This document shows, in pieces, positions 31,509 through 38,757 of a stretch of 38,757 nt of DNA (position 1 is its first letter; each line of letters begins with the position of its first letter). Location of the stretch: assembly GCA_002790095.1 (NCBI GenBank), contig PFUL01000094.1, positions 1 through 38,757 on the forward strand. Reading direction: 5' to 3'. The position numbers and the translations under genes are program-made. The DNA is from Elusimicrobia bacterium CG_4_9_14_3_um_filter_62_55 (lineage in GTDB: Bacteria; Elusimicrobiota; Elusimicrobia; UBA1565). The notes under the pieces are model-generated. The model was not told where the DNA came from. It saw nothing but the letters and a program-made list of their open reading frames with translations, and did no database searches.

Positions 31509-32168
31509 TTACTCCTGCCCGCCCTTCTTCTTGAAGGGCAGTCCCATGCGGTTGAGGAGCTCTCGTCCGTCATCGTCGTTCTCGGCGGAGGTCACGAACG
31601 TGATATTCATGCCGCGCGCCGTGGGGGCTCTCTCGAGACTCGTCTCGGGGAAAATGTGGTGCTCTTTAAGCCCCAAATTGTAGTTCCCGTTTCCGTCGAA
31701 ACCCCTCGGTTCCAATCCCCGGAAATCGCGGATACGCGGTACGGCGACCGAAATCAGACGGTCGACGAATTCCCACATCCGGTCGCCGCGCAGCGTCACA
31801 CGAAGGCCCAGGGGCATCCCCTCGCGCAGCTTGAAGTTCGAAATCGACTTCTTCGCCCGCCGGATCTGAGGAAGTTGGCCGGTGATCTGACCGAGTTCGT
31901 CACGGGCCGAGTCGAGTACCTGGATATTCTCCTTGGCCTCGTTAACGCCCATGCTTACCACGACCTTCTGGAGTCGGGGAACCTGAAAGCGGTTCGACCG
32001 ATTCAAGTCCTTAAGCATGCCCGGAAGAACCGTTTCGTTGTAGTGCTTCTTCAGACGCGGAAGCCCCTCGCCCTTTTCGAACACTCCGACAGCGATGGCG
32101 CTTTTCTTCTCCGCCTTCTGCGTCGGCTCCTTTTTCATCTTCTTCGTTTCTTTCGTTTCCTTGGCCAT
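31509..32168 (-). CDS. rplE: 50S ribosomal protein L5 with Lys-rich N-terminal extension
   Basis: 219 residues versus about 180 usually. The core starts near residue 37 ([15 protein letters not shown]). [21 protein letters not shown], then [21 protein letters not shown] and [11 protein letters not shown] are canonical, binding 5S rRNA and contacting S13. The first 35 residues ([20 protein letters not shown] and after) are a charged extension. ATG 32168 is preferred over a TTG one codon earlier. Confidence 0.96.
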   Translation of the reverse strand: MAKETKETKKMKKEPTQKAEKKSAIAVGVFEKGEGLPRLKKHYNETVLPGMLKDLNRSNRFQVPRLQKVVVSMGVNEAKENIQVLDSARDELGQITGQLPQIRRAKKSISNFKLREGMPLGLRVTLRGDRMWEFVDRLISVAVPRIRDFRGLEPRGFDGNGNYNLGLKEHHIFPETSLERAPTARGMNITFVTSAENDDDGRELLNRMGLPFKKKGGQE

Positions 32169-32178
32169 CAAACGACTC

Positions 32179-32499
32179 CTAGAGAATCACTTCGCCGGAT
32201 TTCTTGGAAACCCGGACGCGCTCGCCGGTGGCGAGGGCGTCGCGCTTCACGCGCGTCGGCTGTTCGTTCTTGGGGTCGATAAGCATCACGTTCGAAACGT
32301 GAATCGGCGCTTCCATCTGCTCCCGACCACCGGGCTCGTTCTGGGTCGGCTTCTTGTGCTTCCAGACGAGATTGATCTTGGACACGAGAACGCGATCGGT
32401 CTTCGGAAAGAGATGAAGCACCTCGCCTTTCTTGCCCTTGTCCTTGCCGGCGATGACGAGGACCATGTCCTTCTTCTTGAGTTTAAACTTCTTCATCAT
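32179..32499 (-). CDS. rplX: 50S ribosomal protein L24
   Basis: 106 residues. The KOW motif is [20 protein letters not shown], and [12 protein letters not shown]-type text follows as [20 protein letters not shown]. It is an early assembly protein at the tunnel exit. Two ATGs are adjacent (32499, 32496), and a GAGGT motif near the rplN stop could serve either. Confidence 0.96.
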   Translation of the reverse strand: MMKKFKLKKKDMVLVIAGKDKGKKGEVLHLFPKTDRVLVSKINLVWKHKKPTQNEPGGREQMEAPIHVSNVMLIDPKNEQPTRVKRDALATGERVRVSKKSGEVIL

Positions 32500-32504
32500 G
32501 TACC

Positions 32505-32873
32505 TCAGAGAACTTCGGGCGCGAGCGAAATAATTTTAAGGAAATCCTTGTCGCGCAGTTCGCGGGCCACCGGCCCGAACACGCGCGTTCCTTTCGGCTC
32601 GCCCTTATCATCAACGATGCACGCGGCGTTGTCGTCGAAGCGGATGTACGATCCGTCGCCGCGGCGGCGATGATGGCGCATCCGGATGATGACGGCCTTC
32701 ACCACGTCGCCCTTCTTCGTCGCCCCGCGCGGGATCGCATCTTTAACCGAACAAACGATCACGTCACCAAGCGTCGCGTATCGCCGACGGGAGCCGCCAA
32801 GGACCTTGAAGCAGCGAATACGCCGCGCCCCGGAGTTGTCGGCTACGTTGAGATCCGTACCCATTTGAATCAT
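32505..32873 (-). CDS. rplN: 50S ribosomal protein L14
   Basis: 122 residues, exactly the normal length. [20 protein letters not shown], then [20 protein letters not shown] and [17 protein letters not shown] are the family's conserved blocks. It sits at the subunit interface. The stop is five bases from the rplX start. Confidence 0.97.
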   Translation of the reverse strand: MIQMGTDLNVADNSGARRIRCFKVLGGSRRRYATLGDVIVCSVKDAIPRGATKKGDVVKAVIIRMRHHRRRGDGSYIRFDDNAACIVDDKGEPKGTRVFGPVARELRDKDFLKIISLAPEVL

Positions 32874-32876
32874 GGT

Positions 32877-33329
32877 TTACTCTTCCCCCTCGGAAGCGGC
32901 GGGCTCGGCGGCGGCTTTCGCCTTCGCTTCAAGCGCGGCGGCCTTCGCGGCGATCGCTTCTTCGGTATTCTTCGGGGCAACCGGCTTGGCGGAGGCATCT
33001 TCCTGAAGCATGTTCGTCTCGGCCTTCTGCGCGGCCGCGCCGAGCTTCGGCGCCGCCTTCACGATGCGCACGAGCCGCCAGCGCTTCTGCTTGGAGATCC
33101 GTCGCGTCCCCATGATCTCCACGATGTCGCCGACCGCCGCTTCATTGTTTTCATCATGGACGTAAAACTTGCTCCGGCGACGGACAATCTTCTCGTACTC
33201 CGGGTGCCGGGTCAGACGTTCGACGCTGACGACGATCGTCTTGTTCGTCTTGTCCGACACGACGACGCCGCTGAACGAATGGCGCCGGCCGCGCGTGGAT
33301 TCTTTTTTATCGGAAACTGTCGCCATCAT
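32877..33329 (-). CDS. rpsQ: 30S ribosomal protein S17 with C-terminal extension
   Basis: 150 residues versus about 85 usually. The OB-fold core (about 12-88) has RRHSFSGVVVSDKTNKTIVV, HPEYEKIVRRRSKFYVHDEN and VGDIVEIMGTRRISKQKRWR. After about residue 90 comes a 60-residue Ala/Glu/Lys-rich tail (EEAIAAKAAALEAKAKAAAE) likely to be helical or disordered. Tandem ATGs stand at 33329 and 33326. Confidence 0.95.
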   Translation of the reverse strand: MMATVSDKKESTRGRRHSFSGVVVSDKTNKTIVVSVERLTRHPEYEKIVRRRSKFYVHDENNEAAVGDIVEIMGTRRISKQKRWRLVRIVKAAPKLGAAAQKAETNMLQEDASAKPVAPKNTEEAIAAKAAALEAKAKAAAEPAASEGEE

Positions 33330-33330
33330 T

Positions 33331-33546
33331 CTACTCCTTGGTGCTCGCCTGGAGCTCTTTTGAGCGGAGCCAGGTCTTAAGACGCGCGATGTCGCGGCGC
33401 ACCTGGCGCAGTTCCATCGGATTACCCAGAGGGGTAACCTTGTGCTTGAAGTTCAGCCGAAACTGCTTCTCCTCGAGCTTCTCGATCTCGGCGCGAATCT
33501 CGTCGGCCGAGAGAGTGGATTTGATTTCTTTTTCCTTCCGCTTCAT
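33331..33546 (-). CDS. rpmC: 50S ribosomal protein L29
   Basis: 71 residues, two long helices: [20 protein letters not shown] and [27 protein letters not shown]-type text is present as [14 protein letters not shown]. It sits at the tunnel exit near the SRP and trigger-factor docking site. The start ATG 33546 is two bases after the rplP stop. The frame upstream of it lies in rplP. Confidence 0.95.
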   Translation of the reverse strand: MKRKEKEIKSTLSADEIRAEIEKLEEKQFRLNFKHKVTPLGNPMELRQVRRDIARLKTWLRSKELQASTKE

Positions 33547-33548
33547 CG

Positions 33549-33965
33549 TCAAACCTCTTCCCGCGCGACGAACTTGGTCTTGATCGGGAGCTTGTGGGAC
33601 GCACGCAGAAACGCCTGCCGCGCCAAATCCTCGGGGATGCCCTCGATCTCGAAGAGAATCCGGCCGGGTTTCACGACGGCGGCCCAAACTTCGGGGGAAC
33701 CTTTACCCTTACCCATGCGGGTTTCTGCCGGATGCTTCGTGATGGCCTTGTCCGGGAACACCCGGATCCAAAGCTTTCCACCCTTCTTAATGAAGCGCGT
33801 TATCGCGATACGACTCGCTTCGATCTGGCGGGCGGTAACCCACTTCGGCTCCATCGCCTTCAGCGCATACTCGCCGAAGGCGACCGTCACGCCGCGTTTC
33901 GCGTTGCCCTTGATGCGGGGCTTCGAATGCGGCTTGCGGTACTTCACGCGTTTTGGCATCAACAT
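33549..33965 (-). CDS. rplP: 50S ribosomal protein L16
   Basis: 138 residues. [20 protein letters not shown] is the standard N-terminus, followed by [26 protein letters not shown] and [20 protein letters not shown]. It contacts the A-site tRNA elbow and peptidyl-transferase region. Start ATG 33965 is one base after the rpsC stop codon, with GAGGGG upstream. Confidence 0.97.
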   Translation of the reverse strand: MLMPKRVKYRKPHSKPRIKGNAKRGVTVAFGEYALKAMEPKWVTARQIEASRIAITRFIKKGGKLWIRVFPDKAITKHPAETRMGKGKGSPEVWAAVVKPGRILFEIEGIPEDLARQAFLRASHKLPIKTKFVAREEV

Positions 33966-33966
33966 C

Positions 33967-34899
33967 TTAGTCGGACCCCTCTTTAGAATCTTTCCCGTCC
34001 GCGGGCAGGTCGGAAGCCGCTTTGATCTCCGCTTCCTTCGGCTCGAATCCGCCGAGTTGAGCGAGCGCTGAGGCCGGAAGCTCCGGCATATGCCGGTCCT
34101 TGCGTCCCAACGCACGAGCGCCTTCCTTCGCGGCCAGGTCCTGCGCAGCCTTTTCCGCGGCTGCGTCGATTCTGGCGACGGGGGCGGCGGCGGGAGAGGC
34201 CGGCTTATCCTCTTCGGGCGCGGGAATGATGCGGCCTTCTTCCTGCGCCTTTTTGAGAAGTTCTTTCGGACTCTTCGCAAAATAGGTTTTCTTGAAGATC
34301 CACACCTTGACGCCGATGAGTCCCATCGACGTATGCGCCTCGGTCAAACCGTAATCGATATCGGCGCAGAAGGTGTGCAGCGGAACGCGGCCTTCCCGGT
34401 TCCACTCGCGGCGCGCGATTTCGGCGCCGTTAAGGCGGCCCTTGACCTGGACCTTGATGCCCAGGGCGCCGGCTTGCATCGTACGTTCCATCGCGCGGCG
34501 GATGGCCCGACGGTGATTGATACGGCGCTCAAGCTGCATCGCGATCGCCTCTCCGACCAGGCGCGAATCGAGCTCGGGCTCCTTAATCTCCATCACATTG
34601 ATGAAGGTCTTGCGCTTCGTGAGCTTTTCCACCTGAGCGCGGACGGCTTCTATGTCCACGCCGCGCTTGCCGATGACGACGCCGGGGCGGGCGGTGTGAA
34701 TGTTCACGCGCAGGTACGGACCCGAGCGTTCGATGCCGACCCAACTGACCGCCGCGAGCCTAAAACGCGTCTTCACGAGCTGACGGATCTTGAAATCTTC
34801 GCCGATCAGCGCCGGGGCCTGTCTCGGGTCGAACCACTTCGATTCCCACTCCTGGATGTAGCCCAGGCGAACCGATTTAGGATGGATCTTATTGCCCAT
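33967..34899 (-). CDS. rpsC: 30S ribosomal protein S3 with long C-terminal extension
   Basis: 310 residues versus 210-230 usually. The KH domain motif [20 protein letters not shown] and the C-terminal S3 core [20 protein letters not shown] and GVKVWIFK are normal. S3 lines the mRNA entry tunnel. After about residue 220 a tail of some 85 residues ([19 protein letters not shown] and more), rich in Ala, Lys, Glu and Asp, extends the protein. It has no visible domain. Its start overlaps the rplV stop by one base (TAATG). Confidence 0.96.
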   Translation of the reverse strand: MGNKIHPKSVRLGYIQEWESKWFDPRQAPALIGEDFKIRQLVKTRFRLAAVSWVGIERSGPYLRVNIHTARPGVVIGKRGVDIEAVRAQVEKLTKRKTFINVMEIKEPELDSRLVGEAIAMQLERRINHRRAIRRAMERTMQAGALGIKVQVKGRLNGAEIARREWNREGRVPLHTFCADIDYGLTEAHTSMGLIGVKVWIFKKTYFAKSPKELLKKAQEEGRIIPAPEEDKPASPAAAPVARIDAAAEKAAQDLAAKEGARALGRKDRHMPELPASALAQLGGFEPKEAEIKAASDLPADGKDSKEGSD

Positions 34900-35318
34900 T
34901 ACTTTTTCCCCTTCTTAAGCGGCGTGTCGGCCGCCTTTTGACGGCGTTTGGACGCGGCACTCCCTCGCGGCAGCGCTTGGTCGGAAACCACCATCGTCAG
35001 ATGGCAGACCTTTTTCTTCACGGTCATCGCACGGCCCATCGGCGCCGGGCGAACGCGCCGCATGTGTCCCATCGGGCCGATTCCGACCCACGCCTGCGTC
35101 ACGAAAATGCCGTTCGAATCGAGCTTCTTTCCAGCCTTGACCCGCAGGTTCGAGGCGGCCGACTTAAGCGTCTTCGTGACGAGTTCGGTCGCCCTGAGGC
35201 GGACGGATGGGAGGATGTACTCGGCCTTATCTAGGGACTTGCCCCGAATCTGGTCGAGCACCAGGGCAACCTTGCGGTAGCCGTATCGTTGAAACCTTGC
35301 GTGTGCGATCGCTTCCAT
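34899..35318 (-). CDS. rplV: 50S ribosomal protein L22
   Basis: 139 residues. ARFQRYGYRKVALVLDQIRG opens the fold, and VGIGPMGHMRRVRPAPMGRA forms the beta-hairpin that lines the exit tunnel and affects macrolide binding. The C-terminus ends in a basic tail (ASKRRQKAADTPLKKGKK) of about 30 residues beyond the core. Confidence 0.96.
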   Translation of the reverse strand: MEAIAHARFQRYGYRKVALVLDQIRGKSLDKAEYILPSVRLRATELVTKTLKSAASNLRVKAGKKLDSNGIFVTQAWVGIGPMGHMRRVRPAPMGRAMTVKKKVCHLTMVVSDQALPRGSAASKRRQKAADTPLKKGKK

Positions 35319-35328
35319 TTCTCTATCC

Positions 35329-35613
35329 TTACTTCAGAGACTTAGATTCCTTCGTCGCGGCGCTGTGCCCCTTGAAGAATCGGGTGAACGAAAATTCGCC
35401 GAGCTTGTGCCCGACCATCTGTTCGTTGATATAGATCGGGAGGAACTTCCGCCCGTTGTGGACGTCGAAGGTGTGTCCCACCATCTCGGGGGTCACGGTC
35501 GAGGAGCGGCACCATACCTTCAAGCGCTTCTTCTCGCCCTTCTCATTCATCTGCTGGACCTTCTTCAGCAACGTCTCGTCGATGTAAGGTCCTTTTTTAG
35601 TAGATCTGCTCAT
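35329..35613 (-). CDS. rpsS: 30S ribosomal protein S19
   Basis: 94 residues, normal length. [20 protein letters not shown], then [20 protein letters not shown] and [16 protein letters not shown] are standard. It sits in the 30S head, complexed with S13. Confidence 0.97.
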   Translation of the reverse strand: MSRSTKKGPYIDETLLKKVQQMNEKGEKKRLKVWCRSSTVTPEMVGHTFDVHNGRKFLPIYINEQMVGHKLGEFSFTRFFKGHSAATKESKSLK

Positions 35614-35633
35614 CGTTCTCTCCTACCCAATTC

Positions 35634-36473
35634 TTACCGGGACTTCGACCGGCGCCGATCCGCGACGATCATCCAGCTCCACGTCTTCTTCTTGCGCCGG
35701 GTCTTGAGACCCTTCGCGAGCTGGTTCCACGGCGAGCGCGGGTGGTTTCCGCCCTTCGATTTTCCGCGACCTCCGCCGAGCGGGTGGTCGACGGCGTTCA
35801 TCGCCGTTCCGCGCACGGTCGGCTTAATGCCGAGGTTGCGGTTGCGGCCGGCCTTGCCGATTACGATTCCCTCGTTCTCGATGTTCGAGACCTGGCCGAT
35901 CGTCGCGATGCACCGCGAAGACAGCAGCCGGATTTCTCCGGAGGGAAGCTTCACGTGGCAGTAGTCGCCGTCCTTGCCCGCGAGCTGCGCCTGTCCCCCG
36001 GCGGAGCGAACCAACTGTCCGCCCTTGCCCGGGATGAGCTCAAGGTTGTGGATGAACGTGCCTTCCGGGATCTTCGCCAACGGAAGCGCGTTGCCGACCT
36101 TCGGCTCGGCCTGAGGACCGGCCATGACCTGGTCGCCGACGTTGAGGCCGACCGGGTGAAGGATGTAGCGCTTGTCGCCGTCTTTGTAGACGACGAGTGA
36201 AATCCGCGCGGAGCGATTCGGATCGTACTCGATCGAAGCGACTCTGCCGGGCACGCCGACCTTGTCCCGCTTGAAGTCGATCAGACGGTATTTCCGCTTA
36301 TGGCCTCCGCCGATATGGCGGACCATGACGCGACCGGTGTTGTTTCTCCCGCCCGACTTGCGAAGACCCTTGGTCAGTTTTTTCTCGGGCTTGTCCGTCG
36401 TAAGCGCCGAAAAATCCGCCGTGGTCATTTGCCGCCGGGAGGGGGTATAGGGTTTATAAGTTTTAACAGGCAT
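35634..36473 (-). CDS. rplB: 50S ribosomal protein L2
   Basis: 279 residues. [17 protein letters not shown] opens the protein, with [20 protein letters not shown] and the C-terminal [20 protein letters not shown]. The last of these is the loop reaching toward the peptidyl-transferase centre, with the conserved His in [24 protein letters not shown] follows. It is essential for subunit association. Confidence 0.97.
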   Translation of the reverse strand: MPVKTYKPYTPSRRQMTTADFSALTTDKPEKKLTKGLRKSGGRNNTGRVMVRHIGGGHKRKYRLIDFKRDKVGVPGRVASIEYDPNRSARISLVVYKDGDKRYILHPVGLNVGDQVMAGPQAEPKVGNALPLAKIPEGTFIHNLELIPGKGGQLVRSAGGQAQLAGKDGDYCHVKLPSGEIRLLSSRCIATIGQVSNIENEGIVIGKAGRNRNLGIKPTVRGTAMNAVDHPLGGGRGKSKGGNHPRSPWNQLAKGLKTRRKKKTWSWMIVADRRRSKSR

Positions 36474-36506
36474 AACGCACTCCGAAAGTTGCTTGTCGCC
36501 TTGTCT

Positions 36507-36806
36507 TTAGGCCGACTGCTCTACAAGATCGATCTTGTCTCCCTCTTTGAGGGTGACGACGGCCTTTTTCCAATCCGAACGGTATCCGCCGCCGCGGCCG
36601 AACCGCCGGAACTTGCCGACCAGGCGCATCGTGCGCACCTGCTCGACTCCGACCTTCCAGATCGCTTCAACGGCCTTCTTGATGTCGCCTTTCGACGACT
36701 CCTTTTTGACCTCAAAAACGTACTGGTTGTACTTTTCCTTAAGAATCGTGCTTCGCTCGGTCATCACCGGGCGGACGATCTGTCCGTATGGGTTGAACTC
36801 CGCCAT
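36507..36806 (-). CDS. rplW: 50S ribosomal protein L23
   Basis: 99 residues. IVRPVMTERSTILKEKYNQY and VFEVKKESSKGDIKKAVEAI are the family core. GGGYRSDWKKAVVTLKEGDK ends it. It is the docking site for trigger factor and SRP at the tunnel exit. Start ATG 36806 is two bases from the rplD stop. The longer frame upstream is rplD read in another frame. Confidence 0.96.
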   Translation of the reverse strand: MAEFNPYGQIVRPVMTERSTILKEKYNQYVFEVKKESSKGDIKKAVEAIWKVGVEQVRTMRLVGKFRRFGRGGGYRSDWKKAVVTLKEGDKIDLVEQSA

Positions 36807-36808
36807 CG

Positions 36809-37432
36809 TTAGCTCCACTTCGGCGCGAGCTTCTCGATCGCGCCCTTCGTGATGATCAAATTGCGGCACGCAAGAACCTCGTACGCGTTGAGGTGCGACG
36901 CAAGACGGATCTGAAGACCCGGAATGTTCCGCGAAGCGCGTTTGAGATTTTCATCGTGCTGCTCAGCGACGATCAGGGATTTATTATCCGCCTTGATCGC
37001 GGTGAGGAATTTGGCGACCTGCGCCGTTTTGGCTCCGTCAAACTTAAGAGCCTCGACGACGCGCAGGCTCTGGTCCGCCGCACGGACGCTCAACGCCTGC
37101 GCGAGAGCGTTCTTGCCCTTGCGCCGAGGGAGGTCACGATACCAGTTCACCGTGTTGCGGGGTCCGAACGCCACGCCGCCCTTGCGCCAGATCGGCGAAC
37201 GGTTGGAACCCTGACGGGCCCGGCCGGTGCCTTTCTGCTTCCACGGCTTCGCGCCTCCACCGGAGACCTCGCCTCGGTTCTTGGTGTGGGCGTTGCCGCC
37301 GCGCTGGTTCGACAGATAGATCGTCGTCGCTTCGTGAAGAACGCCTGCCTTGGGCGTCACACCGAAGATCTGTTCGGGGAGCTCGCACTTCCCGACTTCC
37401 TCGCCTTTAATATTCAGAACTTTGGTTTCCAT
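36809..37432 (-). CDS. rplD: 50S ribosomal protein L4
   Basis: 207 residues. The extended tunnel loop is visible: NQRGGNAHTKNRGEVSGGGA and KPWKQKGTGRARQGSNRSPI. The C-terminal alpha/beta part ends VLACRNLIITKGAIEKL. In E. coli L4 represses the S10 operon. No leader for that is visible because the operon start lies beyond the window. Its ATG overlaps the rplC stop by one base. Confidence 0.97.
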   Translation of the reverse strand: METKVLNIKGEEVGKCELPEQIFGVTPKAGVLHEATTIYLSNQRGGNAHTKNRGEVSGGGAKPWKQKGTGRARQGSNRSPIWRKGGVAFGPRNTVNWYRDLPRRKGKNALAQALSVRAADQSLRVVEALKFDGAKTAQVAKFLTAIKADNKSLIVAEQHDENLKRASRNIPGLQIRLASHLNAYEVLACRNLIITKGAIEKLAPKWS

Positions 37433-38277
37433 TACTTCTTACCCTTCTTTCCGCCTTCCTGGATGATGTTGCCCATCTTGTCCTTCTTCGGACCCTTGGC
37501 CTTCTGGGCTTCCTTGCGCTTCTTGAGCTTCTTGACCGTTTCCTGAATCGTGACGAAACTGCCTCGCGCGCCCGGAACCGAGCCGTTGAGGTAAATCGTG
37601 TTATTGGCGGCGTCCACTTCGATCACTTCTACCTTCTGGACCGTGATCGTCTCCTGACCCATGTGGCCGCCCATCTTCTTGCCGGGCATGACCCGGCCGA
37701 GCGAGCGCCGTCCGGTCAGCGATCCGGGAGCCCGATGTTCCGCCTGCGCGCCGTGCGTCCGGCGGCCGCCGCCGAAATCCCACCGCTTGATCGTGCTGGC
37801 GAAGCCCTTTCCCTTCGAGGTGGCCTGGACGTCGACGTAGTCGCCGCTGGCAAATCGGCCTTGGACCGTAACCCACTGGCCCATCTCGAAACCCGCCGCG
37901 TCGGCGACGCGGAACTCCCGCACCAGACGCGAGGCTTTCACGCCCGCTTTCTTAAAGCGTCCGCCGTCGGCTTTATTGACGTTCTTTTCGCGGCGCTCGC
38001 CGTATCCGAGCACGACCGCGTTGTAGCCGTCCTTGCCGTCCTTGGTCTTCACCCCGAGAACCGGGCACGGTCCGACGCGCAGCGCCGTAACGGCCTTCAG
38101 TTCGCCCGCGGGCGTGTAAACCTGGGTCATCCCGACTTTCTCGCCGAGTACGACCCGGAAGGTCTCGGGGGCTTTCGCCGGCCCGGCGGCCTTCTCATCA
38201 GCCTTGGCTTCCACGGGAATCGGGGCCGCGTCGCCCTTCCCTACTTCCGCGTCAGCTTGCTTCTTTTCTTCCGTCAT
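37432..38277 (-). CDS. rplC: 50S ribosomal protein L3 with N- and C-terminal extensions
   Basis: 281 residues versus about 210 usually. The core starts near residue 40 (VLGEKVGMTQVYTPAGELKA). SKGKGFASTIKRWDFGGGRR, then THGAQAEHRAPGSLTGRRSL and GRVMPGKKMGGHMG are canonical. The first 38 residues (MTEEKKQADAEVGKGDAAPI and after) and the last 35 (KKLKKRKEAQKAKGPKKDKM and after) are charged low-complexity tails. ATG 38277 with AGAGGA upstream is preferred over a TTG seven codons earlier. Confidence 0.95.
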   Translation of the reverse strand: MTEEKKQADAEVGKGDAAPIPVEAKADEKAAGPAKAPETFRVVLGEKVGMTQVYTPAGELKAVTALRVGPCPVLGVKTKDGKDGYNAVVLGYGERREKNVNKADGGRFKKAGVKASRLVREFRVADAAGFEMGQWVTVQGRFASGDYVDVQATSKGKGFASTIKRWDFGGGRRTHGAQAEHRAPGSLTGRRSLGRVMPGKKMGGHMGQETITVQKVEVIEVDAANNTIYLNGSVPGARGSFVTIQETVKKLKKRKEAQKAKGPKKDKMGNIIQEGGKKGKK

Positions 38278-38302
38278 TTTTTCCTCTTTTCCTTCCAAAG
38301 CC

Positions 38303-38629
38303 TTACAGCTTGATTTCTACGTCCACGCCGGCCGGCAGGTCGAGCTTCATCAACTCATCAACCGTGCGCTGCGTCGGACTCTTCAGTTCGATCAGGCGCT
38401 TGTGAACGCGCATTTCGAACTGCTCGCGCGATTTTTTATCCACGTGCGGCGACCGAAGAACCGTGTACTTCCGGGTATGAGTCGGAAGCAACACGGGACC
38501 GGAGATCACGGCGCCGGTGCGGCGGGCGGTGTCCACGATCTTGCCGACGCTCGTGTCGAGAATCCGGTGGTCGCACGCGCGAAGCCGGATCCGAATTCTG
38601 GTGCTGGGGGAAATTACCGTTTCAGCCAT
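38303..38629 (-). CDS. rpsJ: 30S ribosomal protein S10
   Basis: 108 residues. [20 protein letters not shown], then [20 protein letters not shown] and [20 protein letters not shown] are the signature blocks. It also partners NusB in antitermination. The protein starts [10 protein letters not shown], a slightly extended N-terminus. It follows tuf by 12 bases. Confidence 0.97.
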   Translation of the reverse strand: MAETVISPSTRIRIRLRACDHRILDTSVGKIVDTARRTGAVISGPVLLPTHTRKYTVLRSPHVDKKSREQFEMRVHKRLIELKSPTQRTVDELMKLDLPAGVDVEIKL

Positions 38630-38641
38630 GATTGTATCCTG

Positions 38642-38757
38642 TTACTCGATAATCTCGCCGACAACGCCGGCGCCCACGGTGTGGCCGCCCTCGCGAATCG
38701 CGAAACGAAGACCCTTGTCCATCGCGATCGGCGTGATCAGTTCGACTTCGAACTCCG
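38642..38757 (-). CDS. tuf: Elongation factor Tu, C-terminal end (partial)
   Basis: Only the last 38 codons are inside the window: [20 protein letters not shown] and then [17 protein letters not shown]. This is the end of the EF-Tu domain 3 barrel, with the conserved [14 protein letters not shown] motif. It is read into rpsJ, so the str-type genes probably lie beyond the right edge. Confidence 0.96.
   Translation of the reverse strand, partial: EFEVELITPIAMDKGLRFAIREGGHTVGAGVVGEIIE

Overview
This is a G+C-rich window, almost entirely transcribed from the minus strand, from a Gram-negative-type bacterium. The evidence for that cell plan is a lipoprotein, several signal peptides, an MreBCD/PBP2/RodA rod-shape system, an AMIN-type amidase and a Sec system. 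No gene here fixes the phylum. The gene order (ribosomal operon, then mreBCD-mrdA-rodA, a DUF2344 protein, RNase E/G), the absence of rpmD, and the dispersed GGTGCCGGGA hairpins would suit a deep-branching candidate lineage such as Elusimicrobiota. That placement is an inference with low confidence. No rRNA, tRNA, CRISPR array or complete mobile element is seen.

Region 1 (1-3370) is accessory. It holds the start of a secreted protein running off the left edge, a GHKL ATPase/STAS-like (DUF4325) pair driven by a promoter carrying two identical palindromes, a divergent pair (unknown protein plus XRE-type HTH protein), a decayed fragment of a DUF4143 ATPase, and a small unknown protein. The intergenic DNA at 1372-1608 is clearly more AT-rich than the rest of the window.

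Region 2 (3387-11570, minus strand) is a tightly packed run with mostly 4-base stop/start overlaps. Reading in the direction of transcription it encodes an unknown helical protein, a secreted YiiX-like protein lacking its catalytic residues, a Rho factor lacking the usual N-terminal OB-fold, a secreted/membrane protein, RidA, a lipoprotein, QueC and QueE (queuosine precursor synthesis), a Cys-rich zinc-ribbon protein and the peptidase MtfA. A single-domain response regulator (11627-12001) is read the other way, from a promoter so close that its mRNA is probably leaderless.

Region 3 (12010-22694, minus strand) is a cell-envelope and RNA-decay block: mreB, mreC, mreD, mrdA (PBP2), rodA, a DUF2344/TIGR03936-type protein, RNase E/G, an N-acetylmuramoyl-L-alanine amidase and glutamate racemase. 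These make D-Glu, insert and cross-link wall material, and trim it. MreC has an unusual long Lys-Pro-Glu-Pro tail.

Region 4 (22750-38757, minus strand) is the fused S10-spc-alpha ribosomal superoperon: tuf (partial), rpsJ, rplCDWB, rpsS, rplV, rpsC, rplP, rpmC, rpsQ, rplNXE, rpsN, rpsH, rplFR, rpsE, rplO, secY, adk, map, infA, rpmJ, rpsM, rpsK, rpsD, rpoA, rplQ. rpmD (L30) is missing, and many proteins carry low-complexity extensions. Related hairpin elements sit directly after rpsH, rpsD and rpoA.
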